Assembly (NCBI GenBank): GCA_950097015.1
Contig: CATNEN010000038.1
Location: 2,605,501 to 2,669,500 of the forward strand
Length of the DNA: 64,000 nucleotides
Source: Macrostomum hystrix
Lineage: Eukaryota; Platyhelminthes; Macrostomidae
Direction: 5' to 3'
Below are positions 32,824-44,800 of the stretch, in pieces; position 1 is the stretch's first letter; each line of letters begins with the position of its first letter. The position numbers and the translations under genes are program-made. Below the pieces are notes generated by a model. It did no database searches and was not told the origin of the DNA. It worked only from the letters and a program-made list of their open reading frames with translations.

Positions 32824-33189
32824 TGTTAGTAACCATAAACGCATATCGCGCCATGCTAGCAATTTCCTACGCGTATCTTAATGTATTTCCCCCCGGCCAA
32901 TGAGCGTGCGAGCTCTGGCTGGCCGGAAGTATCGATCGCTATGTTTTGCAGTCTGCCTAGTTTACTTAACTGAGGGCTTTGGGCCCGCTCGCGCCTCACA
33001 CGCGCCCCCTCCATTGCGCACTTTCATTCTCACTCTCGCCCTTCTACGTTTTCATACTGTGCCATTCTCTCGCTACACTTCACTACATTCGGTTCTGTTC
33101 TTGTTTAACACTCACCATTAACGAGCTCCTACGCCTTACATAACACCCTGCTTGTCGACGTCCCAGTGCATCCAGAATAAACGTGCTAC
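32824..33189. mobile_element. Possible solo LTR-like insertion
   Basis: The 366-bp block begins TGTTAGTAACC, ends just after AATAAACGTGCTAC and is flanked by CGCTAC at 32818-32823 and 33190-33195. It lacks a clear TG...CA end pair, so the call is weak. Confidence 0.25.
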
Positions 33190-33483
33190 CGCTACACCAC
33201 CGACATTAAATATTGAAATCAACTCAGAATTGCTGAAAACTACACTCGCCGACGCTCTGACTTCGACTTCGTCCTTTGTGTTAAATCGTCACAGCAGCTA
33301 TCTTTCGACCAGGTGGCTCCTCTTTACCGCAGGCATGACATGTCTTCTGATCGGCACATTCGGAGAAGTTTATGATTGCCGTCTTTATTATTGTCCTCGC
33401 CACGGAAAGCTTTCGTTGAATATTAGATAGGACTGTACATGAGTCTAGAAGAAGGCTTCTACCAAACAGAGAGACGAAGACGC

Positions 33484-33600
33484 CTGTACACGAAGATATT
33501 CAGAGAATATCTGAAAAAGTACTTGACTAATTTGTGTGTCTGTGGTGTCATTGCGTAGCAGGGACATGCGTAAAGATGTGTGTAAAATTTGATGTCACAT
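33484..33600. repeat. Third partial copy of the inverted-repeat element
   Basis: GAATATCTGAAAAAGTACTT and GTGTCATTGCGTAGCAGGGA match 34560-34630 in the same orientation, after which the copies diverge. Confidence 0.65.
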
Positions 33601-34529
33601 GTGAGGCAGTGAATAAATTAGGACATTTTTAAATTCCCGCCACTTTTCCTCACGCGCTAGCTAAATATCGTAATCTCACGCAGAGCTCTTTGTTCGTAAT
33701 ATTCGCTCTAAAGTGGAAACATGCACCTACCCCAATTTCTTTGTATATATAGAGGAAAATATAAATGCGATCTTCAACCTGCTCCCTCGCTCCCCTCATA
33801 CCAATAACACTGGTTAAACCTACTATACGTTCTCGACGAAATATAAGCGATTAAACTTCCTAACTCTTTTCCTGTTTCGCTATAAAATAGACCGAGTTCC
33901 TTAGTTATTTTCCTAATAAAAGGAAAACAGTTAAATATACCTTTGCCTTCCAAATCCTCTCCAAAAGATCTCTCGTCGGCCTTCTTTACCCAAATCCACC
34001 CTAGCTATTATATGATCCCTTTGAAATCCCAATATACCGTCCTAAAATCCCGACCAAAAGTCCATCTGAAGTCTATCCGAAGTCCACCTAAAAATCCCTA
34101 AATACCCCCACTGAAGTCCCAAAACTCCGCCTTTATCCCTCTTGAGACTGTACTAATCTCGGACCCCATAGAGGAAAGTAAGTGAGAGTGCGAAGGACGT
34201 TCACCAGGCAACTTCAATCCATCCTGATACGCCCCACGGACAGTGCCCCAGATCAGTGACCCAAGCCCTCGTGCCAGCAACAGTAAATTCCGCTCCCATC
34301 GTTAGTAGCTAGTGTCCTGCCGCTCGGGCATTAGCGCTACCTTAGGTATAACCCGAACAGCGTGGAAAATACCTATTCTCACCCTCATAACTTACGCTAC
34401 CATTCCCCCCAAATACTCAGCTCACCAATCCCAAATCCAACAAATAGAGAGAGAGCTGAGAGGTCTGCCACATGGATCAAGTATACGGTCACAGCACTCA
34501 TTTGTTTAATGTCAATGGTATAACGAAAG

Positions 34530-35260
34530 ACGCAAAGAAGCAGAGAGAGCACACTTTAAATGAGAATATCTGAAAAAGTACTTGAATAAGTTTTGTGTCT
34601 GAGGTGTCATTGTGTAGCAGGGACATGCGTCAAGCAGTTGTAGCAGTATCTGGTGAAATAATTGACCCATGCCTTTAGGTGAGGCAGAAATAGGATCATA
34701 AGACGCATCTGAAAAAGCCGGCAGAACACACTTTAAAAGTTCATTGTCAAAAAGTCAAATCATTGACGAATTCGTCCCGCACATTTTTTTAAAGCATAGC
34801 TCGGCGTCAGAGTCGGACATACACTCTGGTTCGAGAGTTCGTGTTTTTGTTTTAATTTTCGCTTAAAGTAAAAAATTGTAACACTTTCCCTCAACAGTAC
34901 GGTATTTCAAATTAGCGGAAGGGAAATCAGTTTACTTTCGGACAATACACTCGCCTCACGCGCTGTCGCTCCGAAAAACGTTACCGCTCGATGCTCGCAG
35001 TGTAATTCAGTTTAAAAAATTATTTTTGTTTACAATTTAAAACAAATGTATTGCGAATACTCGAATATTGCGAAACTATTGATAGCGCGAACTTTATCAT
35101 GTAAAAGAACTATTAAAAACATAATGATACATTAGAATCGAGCTCGCGTGAAAGCGGCAAACCTCAAAGTACTACAAAATGTCTGTAGCCTGAGCCAAGG
35201 CGACAAATCATAGTAGACTTGCGACCGCCGTTCTGAGCCCCTCACTCAAGGGGCTGTCGC
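34530..35260. repeat. Large inverted repeat, right arm, with 300-bp insert
   Basis: Reverse complement of 31811-32235, interrupted between about 34872 and 35175 by unrelated AT-rich DNA. A short hairpin, GAGCCCCTCACTCAAGGGGC, lies at its outer end. Confidence 0.8.
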
Positions 35261-35539
35261 CTGTCGGAAAATGTCTGTCTGGGAACCCATACATTAAGGT
35301 TGCGAGGCACATGCGATCGAGTGAGTTAGCTTAAAATCCACAGTCTATAGGCCTATTATTGTCATTATGTACTTTGCTGTTATATAAATTTTAATTTTAG
35401 TATTATGCTTAAAGTTATCTTCTAACCTTGTTACCATGTATTCAAAGTTATCTGGGTGACATGCAGATAAAGCTTGAAGTCTTGACAATGCTGCACTGAG
35501 TGCTGATGTGTGGTGCTAATTAAAATTATTTGTGTACTA

Positions 35540-35955
35540 TATAGGGCCTTTTTGACTCAGCCTACAGGTTAAAAACTGCATGGCATCACGTGTTTTGTGT
35601 TGCAGGGCCCAGTATTACGTAATTTCGACAATGTTAGCCAGAGGAAGGTGTGAACCTTCAAAGAAGGATCCCTTCCGAATTGAATGTTGGTGGCGGCATT
35701 GGCGGCAGTCCCAGGCATAGCCATCCATCCAGTCATTGCCTTGACGACACTGTAAATGCATGTCAATGGCACAGCGACAGCAGGTTGCCAAGTTGGCTAG
35801 GAGGTGGTCACCTTGTCAGCCACTGGATGCAGCTTCAGGTGTACTGGGTTGCCGTCACCATATTGCAAATGGTAAAGTTGGACATCATCAGATCCAATAG
35901 CTCCGCAGAATTCCTAAGTTGAGCTGGTGGCATTATCCATGATGGTGCCGCAGGT
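35540..35955 (-). pseudogene. Merlin/ISXO2-like transposase fragment
   Basis: Minus-strand translation gives a Cys-containing stretch (CRQGNDWMDGYAWDCRQC) followed by SIRKGSFFEGSHLPL and then a stop before YWALQHKTRDAMQ. The pattern W.C..C..........SiR.gSfFE.s.LpL matches the zinc-binding N-terminus and DDE entry of Merlin/IS1016-type transposases. At least one in-frame stop and a frame change upstream show it is dead. I see no catalytic remainder. Confidence 0.6.
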
Positions 35956-36191
35956 TGACCAGCCATTATCTGTATGCAGTCAAAAAGATTCTTAGGCCTA
36001 ATCACAAAAATTAGATAGAGGCTGAAAAAATGTCCCTCCCTTATATACTAAAAGCTCACTCAGCCACGTCAGCTTCATTCTATTGCAGTTGCCACATCAT
36101 ATTAAACATCTCTGTGGATGCGCGAATTCAAATCCATTTGAAAAATAATATCGCAAAGGAAACCTCCACATTTCCAAAAACTTTAGTGTGC

Positions 36192-37489
36192 TAGGGTAAT
36201 GTATCATCAACCAAACAAGAGTGTGTATTTTTTTAACTTCAAACCTAAGCTACAGATTTTCTATTTAAGATATGATGATAAATCCAAAGCCAAGTTATAG
36301 AAAACAGTTATACATCTTTCTAAAAAGTAGGGTAATGTATCATCAACCGAACAGTGTATCTTCAAAACCGAACAAGAATTTTGACTCCTTCCTTGGTCTC
36401 GTGCAAGACAGAAACAAGCTATTGTGTTTCACAGAACAACTAATTTGAAAGTTGAAAAAATTATCTACAAGCTGAGGCATGATGTGCAATGAAGCATTAA
36501 GAGGAAAAAAAGATATTGATGTTTCAGTAGAAATTTTTATTGCAAAAGCATACTTTTTAACAACATTTTTTCAGTATGTACTTTAGACAAAGATTGTATG
36601 CGGTTGCTTGCCAATTAAATGACCATAAATGTAGTTATTTATAGAGCATGAAAAATGCTTTCAAATGACATAATTCATGATAGATCACTTCTTAAAAATA
36701 AGATTAAACCACTCACTCAAATAGTAAAACCAAACATCAAATTCTCTGTTTGGTTTGAAGATACATGAAAATCATTGTTTGGTTTTAGATAAAAAGCAGG
36801 AATAACATTTTTTCTATTTGTCAAAATAGCAAAAGCAGATACTTTTTAGAAAGATGTAACTGTTTTCTATAACTTGGCTTTTGATTTATCATCATATCTT
36901 AAATAGAAAATCTGTAGGCCTAGCTTAGGTTTGAAGTAAAAAAAATACACATTCTTGTTTGGTTGATGATACATTACCCTATCTGCTTTTGCTATTTTGT
37001 CAAATAGAAAAAAGTTATTCCTGCTTTTTATCTAAAACCGAACAATGATTTTCATGTATCTTCAAACCAAACAGAGAATTTGATGTTTGGTTTTACAATT
37101 TGAGTGAGTGGTTTAATCTTATTTTAAGGAGTGAACTATCATGAATTATGTCATTTGAAAACATTTTTCATGCTCTATAAATAACTACATTTATGGTAAT
37201 TTAATTGGCAAGCAACCAGATACAATCTTCGTCTAAAGTACATACTGAAAAAATGTTGTTTAAATAAAGGTATGCTTTTGCAATAAAAATTTCTACTGAA
37301 ACATCAATATCTTTCTTTCCTCTTAATGCTTCATTGCTCCTCATGCCTCAGCTTGTAGATAATTTCTTCAACTTTCAAATTAGTTGTTCTGTGAAACACA
37401 ATAGCTTGTTTCTGTCTTGAACAAGACCAAGGAAGGAGTCAAAATTCTTGTTCAGTTTTGAAGATACACTGTTTGGTTGATGATACATT
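36192..37489. mobile_element. Foldback-like A-B-A'-B' inverted structure
   Basis: Block A (36192-36326) and block B (36328-36840) are followed by their reverse complements A' (36841-36980) and B' (36981-37489). GGGTAATGTATCATCAACC lies at the start of A and of B and, inverted, at the ends of A' and B'. There is no coding potential. The B arms are about 510 bp with a 140-bp loop. This resembles a foldback or MITE-like element, but the order is permuted. Confidence 0.8.
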
Positions 37490-38690
37490 CTTATTCTTAT
37501 TATTATCTTATTATCTTATTATCTTATTATCTTACCCTATTCTTATTACTATTTTTTCAAACAAAAGTAAAAAGCTATGCTCTAACTTTGTAATAAATGC
37601 TATTTTAAATGAGTCAACTATTATGATTGTACGAGCGTATATGATATTTATAATGCCTAGCCTAACTTGTTGCGTAGGTACTAAACTTGCTGCACTGCAA
37701 GAATTTTACAATATTATAGCATATTTAAGAATTCTGTCTGATGAAGCAATAATTTGCATCAATCATATTTTTATAATTATAGCCTAGTATTAAAAGTTAT
37801 AAATTAAACTGTCTACTCACTGTCTATGGCTACAGTTGCATTTATGTTAGGCCTGTGTGAGTTAAATTAGGCTAAATGCCATCTTTAGGATTTCTGTGAA
37901 AATTGCTCATTAGAAACTAGCTAGGTCTTAAGCTAGGATAGAAAACCTTTCAAAGATGTGTAATACTATACAATTTGTTTGTACAATCCTTTAAAAAACA
38001 TTCTGCAACTTGTGTAATATATATATTCTATAGTTTTGTGTGCTCTTGTTGCTCTGGGCACAACAAAAATTATGCATAGAAAACACCCCTGGTATAAAAA
38101 TAGGCGGCAAAATAGTTTTATAACTTCTTAAATCCTAATAAAATAAGTTAAAAATTGGGCAATAATGCACTTTTGTTTGCAAATTTTTTTTTCATTAAAA
38201 TTTTTTAGTTCAAAACCAGAAAACAATGACAACAATAAAAACTGTCTTTCACATCAGGGCCTAGTTCCTATGTTGCACCATACTAGAAGGCCCAATGTTG
38301 TGTTGAATATTTTCTTATATGTAGTAAATGATATCAAACTTTGATGCATTTTAAATATGAAAAAAATAAATTAGTATTCAACCTTTTCTATTGGAAGTCA
38401 TCAAAATAACATTGTTATTACTGTAATAGAGCGAAAATAAGCATACTGTATCTTGTATTTGAAATTTGATATTTTCTATGAAACCAAAATTCAATTCCGA
38501 TAAATGTTTTACTGCACCCAAATGTTTGTTTTATTGCACCCAAATAATTTCGCACAAATGTTTGTTATACTTACGAGGTAGGGAAAATACTATAAATACA
38601 CGAGAAGTGAGGGAAAGAAAACCTAACCTTGTCAAGAGCGGAAAAACATCCAAAAGACTTGAAGGTTCAAATAAGTATCTTTCAGATTGA
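37490..38690. other. AT-rich intergenic DNA
   Basis: No gene, tandem array or recognised element seen beyond short (TTATTATC)n runs at 37490-37535. Confidence 0.5.
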
Positions 38691-38699
38691 GTGTTCATA

Positions 38700-40010
38700 A
38701 AAGAGTTATTCATTTGATATAAAGAGAGATATAAAGAAGGAGCTGTAATCCTTAGATCATTGGTAACGCCTTAACTTGACCCAGCAGACTGAACATTGCA
38801 AACCAGAACCTGCTTAACAAGCAAATATATAATTCTATACAATTGTATGAAATAAGCACATTAGAACTCGGTTACTATATATATAAAACGCTACCAATTC
38901 AGACTTAAATACGCTACCATTAAGAGTTAAAAGCTTCATATTGCATTAAATTATAAGAAAGGTTAATAACCACTTTGATAACAGCAATTGGATATTAAAT
39001 ATTATAATAATCCTATAACAATTTTGATAATAACAGTGGAACAGTAAATATAATATAAAGAAGCCCTAGGACAACTTTGGTGACAGCAGTAAGATTAAAT
39101 TAGCCCTACAACATTACCAGAAAAAGAAAAAATAGTATCACATGAGATGGGTCCCATTTTCTTAGAAACCATTTCCCGCGCAAATTTATTATTTTGTTTT
39201 ATTCTACAAAACTTTTTTTTAAATGCACCAATTAAAAAATCTTTTAATGAAGTCGCGGAGGAGGAGTTTTAGTATATATATACATGAGCAAAAAGAGAAG
39301 AATCAACCCGCTCTCGTTTGAGAAAGGAGTTCAAAGTAAAGAAAGCTTGAATCTTGAAGTGTTCGTGTTGAAGTTATTTGAGAAAGAGACATTGCAAAAG
39401 AGAAGTAAATAGAGTGAAGAAAAGCTGTACTTCTAGATCCATTGGTAAAGCCCAAGGACGGACTGAAGATTGAAATAAAGACATACGGAAGATTGAATTA
39501 AAGACGGACTGAAAATTGAATTAAAAACGGACTGAAGATTGAATCACGGACGGACTGAAAATTGAATTAAAGACGGACTGAAGATTGAATCAAGGAGGGA
39601 CTGAAGATTGAATTGAAAAGTGAACTGACAATTAAATAGAAAACAGATTGAAGAGTAGTTGAAGAGTGATAAAGATGGATAAAGACTGATAAAGATAGAT
39701 AAAGATTGATACAAAGTATTTATATGAATAAAACAGTAAAATAGAAGTCAGCCATATTATAACGCTACCAGATTAGATACATAAATGCTGCTAATTGAAA
39801 TAAGAAAGTGCATAAAGCAAATAATTAAAGACATTCATAAGATTGATACAAAGATAGTATTTTGTGTAAGCCTAGGACAAAGATAGTATTTTGTGTAAGC
39901 CTAGGACAACTTTAGTAACAGCAATAGGATTAAATTAGCCCTACAACAACTTTGGTTGCATTCAGTGGGATATTAAATATTATAAAATAAGCCCTAGCAC
40001 ACACACATCT
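38700..40010. repeat. Diverged direct duplication, possibly LTR-derived
   Basis: Segments around 38730-39110 recur around 39430-40010: AGCTGTAATCCTTAGATCAT against AGCTGTACTTCTAGATCCAT, then ATAACGCTACCA, then CCTAGGACAACTTTGGTGAC against CCTAGGACAACTTTAGTAAC and AGGATTAAATTAGCCCTACA. A TATATATATACATGAG motif at 39270 sits between. No gag or pol frame is visible. Confidence 0.45.
39455..39640. repeat. Short tandem repeat, about 23-25-bp unit
   Basis: About seven irregular copies of GACGGACTGAAGATTGAATT within the duplicated AT-rich block. Confidence 0.8.
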
Positions 40011-40157
40011 ATATCAGTGTTTGCTGTGTCACTGTGTTGAGTTGTTACACTTTGAGATGGCATATTTGGGTTGCTTTATTGCACTTATGTTGTACATCTA
40101 GGAGTTTCTAAAACTTATTCTTATAGGGGTCCTAACATAGAGATTTGAGTGAATATA

Positions 40158-41538
40158 TGAGGGGTGTTCCAAAGGTCCTTTCCCTTTTGAACATAGCTCT
40201 TGCAATACCGCTCAGATTTGAGTGCAGTTTTCGTAACTTGGCAACTAAACTACAAGTATTAGCACAAGTTTTTTTGTCGAAAAATATAGTATAAGATCAA
40301 GTTTTAAACAAACAGAAACTGATTTTAAACAATGTGCATGGCGATAGAGTTACACAGATTTAAAAAATTGTCTAGGGTTGATGAGCGTCAGAAACAGCAA
40401 CCAGCAACAAATCAAACAAACAATGGTTGCTGCAAGCATTTTTCCTGTCCAATTGAACTGTCACTCATCATTCATTACTGTCAGGAGCAGCAGAAGCTTT
40501 CTCCACAAAGCCACCAGCAAGATTCAAGCATTTTTGCCATCTTTAGTGCAAGGCATCAATGGCACCTGCAAACTCACTCCAACGGCGAACAGCGGCGAAC
40601 CTCCCGTTCCAGGTCATCCTGACAAGCAAATACATGGCCTCTGAGGAGTCTCTTGAGTGATGGAAAAATGGCAAAGTCACAGGGTGCAAGATCGGGGCTG
40701 TATGGCGGATGCTCCAAGACTTGAAATCCCAGCTTGGCAATGGCAGCCTGGGTCTGGGCAGCAGTGTGCGGACGAGCATTATCGTGAAGGACAAGAAAAG
40801 GCTTGGGTCCAGTCCTGCGCTTATTCCGAATGTCCTCCTTTAGCTTAGTAAGGATCTGGACGTAGCGCCCCGAGTTAATGGCCGAGCAAGCTGGCGGACT
40901 GTCATGCGAGCATCTTCATCCAGGAGTGCCTTGATGCGAGGGGCCAGTTCATTGTTGAATGAATTCATTGGGCGACCAAAGCGAGGTTGATTACCAAGTT
41001 CCACCTGGCCAGCCTCAAAGCGGTCGATCCAGTTGCGCAGTGCGGATGCTGATAGCGTGGTTCTGATGAGCAGCCGCTAGTGCTTCATGAATCTTGGTGG
41101 GAGTCAGGTGATTCTTCCATAGCGTGAAAATTGCTGCTCGCTGGGCCTCAGCGCTATGAGCATCGATTAGAGATTTTGATGACGATGGGGTAGTTAAACT
41201 GAGCTTTCTAGGATCACAGTCCTAACTTTTAGGTGAAATTAATCTCAGATGGTTTGACGATCTTTTGGTAAAAAATCACTAGCTTTTGACTTCTCTGTTG
41301 CAGTGGGTCAGCAAAAAATTAATAGCAACACCTGTGTGTAAGTCTATCCCAAGGTGGTCTAGGGCAAAAATGTACTCTAGACAAAAATCAATAATAGATA
41401 GGAAAAATGCTCAAATTACAAAACGTTTGAGCTAAAGTGCATCTTTTTATAGTCGAAAACCGCACTCAAATCGGAGCAGTATTGCTGCGAGAGCTATGTT
41501 CGAAAGGGAAAGGGAAAGGACTTTTGGAACAGTCCTCG
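40158..41538 (-). mobile_element. Mariner (D,D34D) transposon, internally deleted
   Basis: Terminal inverted repeats of about 75-80 bp (left from TGAGGGGTGTTCC, right ending GGAACAGTCCTCG) are flanked by TA at 40156-40157 and 41539-41540. Minus-strand translation shows a helix-turn-helix part (NWIDRFEAG, PRFGRP), a gap, then LHDNARPHTA and HPPYSPDLAPCDF, with 34 residues between the two aspartates. The first catalytic Asp region is missing and stops and frame changes are present, so the 1.38-kb copy is dead. Confidence 0.85.
40540..41180 (-). pseudogene. Mariner transposase pseudogene
   Basis: This is the broken reading frame of the element. The DNA-binding half reads from about 41180 to 40880 and the catalytic half from about 40850 to 40543, in different frames around a deletion. 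It is included because the catalytic-core motifs HDNARPH and SPDLAPCDF identify the family. Confidence 0.8.
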
Positions 41539-41826
41539 TACCTACTCGTAGCTATCATTTATATGCAACTTATGGAATTTTTCTTACATTTGTTGACAAG
41601 TTGTGAAAATGTACAGATTAGTCAATAGTGACATGTCTGTCATGTGAAACAAAGGGAAACTCTTATTTAGAATAAATGGAATTCAAGTGCAGAGGGACAA
41701 AGTGACTAAGTAATTACCCTTTAGATAAACAGCAAGACTAACATTAAACTATGTGACTTTTAACATTTTTTATCATTAAAAATAAAATCAAACTTTCAAT
41801 GCAGCTGGTTTTTGCAAGCTATAGAT

Positions 41827-44800
41827 ATGGCCAAGTATCCAAGCAGCCAACCACACAGTGTGTTAGTGCTGTCTGCAATCATTATTGTCTGTTTGGCCTA
41901 CTTGTCCCCATGGCTGCCAGCAGTGACTGCCAAGATTTCAGCCGCACCGCCAGACACTGTCCAGCTGCCGCTGCATCGATTCGGCAGTAAGACAGCCTAC
42001 AGAAATGTGGAGAAGCTTGCACCAGAGCTTCCACCTCCTGTTGGCGTTGCTGACGGATGCGTGGCTCGCCAGCTGCTCATGCTGCTCAGGCATGGCTCGC
42101 GAGGGCCATCAGTCAAGCAGGTGAGTGGGTCAACTGAGTCACTTTGCTTTATCTAAATTAACTTCCTCACCTCCACCGTTCTCTCACCTATGTTCTCCCC
42201 TCAACTTTGCTGTTCTCTTATCTGTAGCTATTATCTAAATTGGTAAACTTGAGGTATTTACATTTATTATCCTCTCGCCTCTATTTTCCCCTAATCTCTA
42301 TTCTCCCCTCGTCTCTATTCTCCCCTCACCTCTATTCCCCCCTTATCTCTATTCTCCTCTCGCCTCTATTCTTCCCTCATCTCTATTATCCCCTTATCTC
42401 TATTATCCCCTTATCTCTATTATCCCCTTATCTCTATTATCCCCTTATCTCTATTATCCCCTTATCTGTATTCTCCCCTCACCTCTATTCTCCCCTCACC
42501 TCTATTATCCCTCATCTCTATTCTCCCCTCACCGATCGCAACCCAATAACTATATTCAGGTTCGCCGCGCCGAGGTAATTCTGCACCGCCTGACCAGCGC
42601 ATTCCGGCCGGATCCGATGTTCGCCAAAGCCGCCGCCGCCTGGTCCAGCCCATTCGCCCTGACCGGAGGCGGCAAAAGCCTTAGCAATGTCGGCCACCAG
42701 GAGCACGAATTGATTGGCAGTCGGTTAGCGCTGCGCTATCCTAATCTGTTTGCTAGCCACGAATCTATCGCCGTGCTCAGCTCCAGCTCCGAGCGAGCCT
42801 TCGAAAGTGCCAAAAGTTTTCTGCACGGCGCTGGTCTAACAGACGCTGACATCGCTGTGCAACTCGCCAACGGCCACATCAGATTTTATGACGAGTGTCA
42901 TCGATTTAAGGTTCGTTTTTCGATAAGCTATTGTTTAATAATCGATAAGAACTTTTTTTATAACTAATTAAGACGTTTTTATCGTCCTAAAAATGTATTC
43001 GATAAATATCGACCGATGATAAAAATATATCGATAGGTGACACTAGACCCGCAGCCAACGAGAAAGTAATTCTGCCTACTTTGCTGATTCCTGAGTACAC
43101 ACGCACACATATCCGTATGCATGTATACACCGGTTGTGTAACATCTGTCTTGACCTTCAGGCAGTCGCAGTGTACATTCATTGCACCTTGGCGGTTGGCC
43201 TTAATGGGCGTAAATTGCACGACAAGCCTTCTCTGGCTTTGCCCTAAAATAATGTAGCCTCGCCGCAACAAACAGCTAGTATTGCTTTTTTCGATACATA
43301 TAGCTTTTCTCGTGATTCAAGGCCACCATTGACAACGGTCCTGACGGCAATCGGGAGTATCGACAGTTCTTGGCCGGCCCGGAGCTCCGAGCTGCCACCA
43401 AGGCAGTCCAGGAGCGCCTGGGCCTGACGGACATCGATTTGAGCGCTGCAGATCTGGCCATGGCATTTAGCCTGTGCGGCATGGAGCTGGCTAATAATCT
43501 CACGGCTCCAGGCGACAGTCCCTGGTGCCGCCTTATCCAGGAGCCGGGGGCCCACGAAGCCATCGAGTATCTGCTGGGTGAGGCTGGTCTTTTATTACAA
43601 CCTATGGGTTCTTTTTGCAATATTGGGATCTGTTTTGGACTAGTGGGATCTTTTTGGGACCATTGGGATTTTGGATTTTGTTGGGACTATTGGGATCTTG
43701 TTAGGACTATTGGGATCTTGTTAGGACTATTGGGATCTTTTTAGGACTATTGGGATCTTTTTAGGACTTTTTGGGATCTTGTTAGGACTATTGGGATCTT
43801 GTTAAGACTATTGGGATCTTTTTAGGACTATTGGGATCTTGTTAGGACTATTGGGATCTTGTTAAGACTATTGGGATCTTTTTAGGACTATTGGGATCTT
43901 GTTAGGACTATTGGGATCTTGTTATGACTAATAGGATCTTCTCGGGACTAGTGGGATCTTGTTACGACAATTGGGATCTGTTTTGGGACTTTTGGAAGAC
44001 TTTCGAGTTCCTTGTACGAGTATGAGTATCGTAAATATCATTGAAGGACCTTTTTTGTAGCACAAATCCATTTGTGGATAGTAGCACAGACTAACGGCTT
44101 ACACTACAGTGTAAGCACTGTAGTCTTCAAGTGTCAAGTATGAAACACTTGCAATATTATTTCAGACCTGAAGCACTACTGGCGCAAGTCGCACGGCTAT
44201 GAGCTGAGCAACCTGATTGCTTGTCCCATGGTGTCAGATCTGGCCTTGAATTTGATTCGGGCCGCCAACCGAGAGAAGGCCGGAGGTGACGCCTCAGCTG
44301 ATGCTCCGGTGGCCAACTCGACGGTGCTCTACTTTGGCCACGCCGAGACCCTGTTCCCAGTGCTCGCTAGGTGCGAATAGGGGTGGTGTAGTGACCGACT
44401 GGAAGCATTGTGGTTTGGTAATGACCAACTGGAAGCATTTTGGTTGGGTAATGACCAACTGGAAGCATTTTAGCTGGGTAATGACCAACTGGAAGCATTT
44501 GGGTAATGACCATCTGGAAGCATTTTGGTTGGGTAATGACCATCTGGAAGCATTTTAGTTAGGTAATGACCAACTGGAAGCATTGTGGTTTGGTAATGAC
44601 CAACTGGAAGCATTGTGGTTGGGTAATGACCAACTGGAAGCATTTTGGTTGGGTAATGACCAACTGGAAGCATTCTGGTTTGGTAATGACCAACTGGAAG
44701 CATTTTGGTTGGGTAATGACCAACTGGAAGCAATGTGGTTGGGTAATGACCATCTGGAAGCATTTTAGTTAGGTAATGACCAACTGGAAGCATTTTGGTT

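Noticed and set aside
37458-37787. 109-codon AT-rich frame
   Set aside because: Hydrophobic composition expected from AT-rich DNA; no splice or start support.
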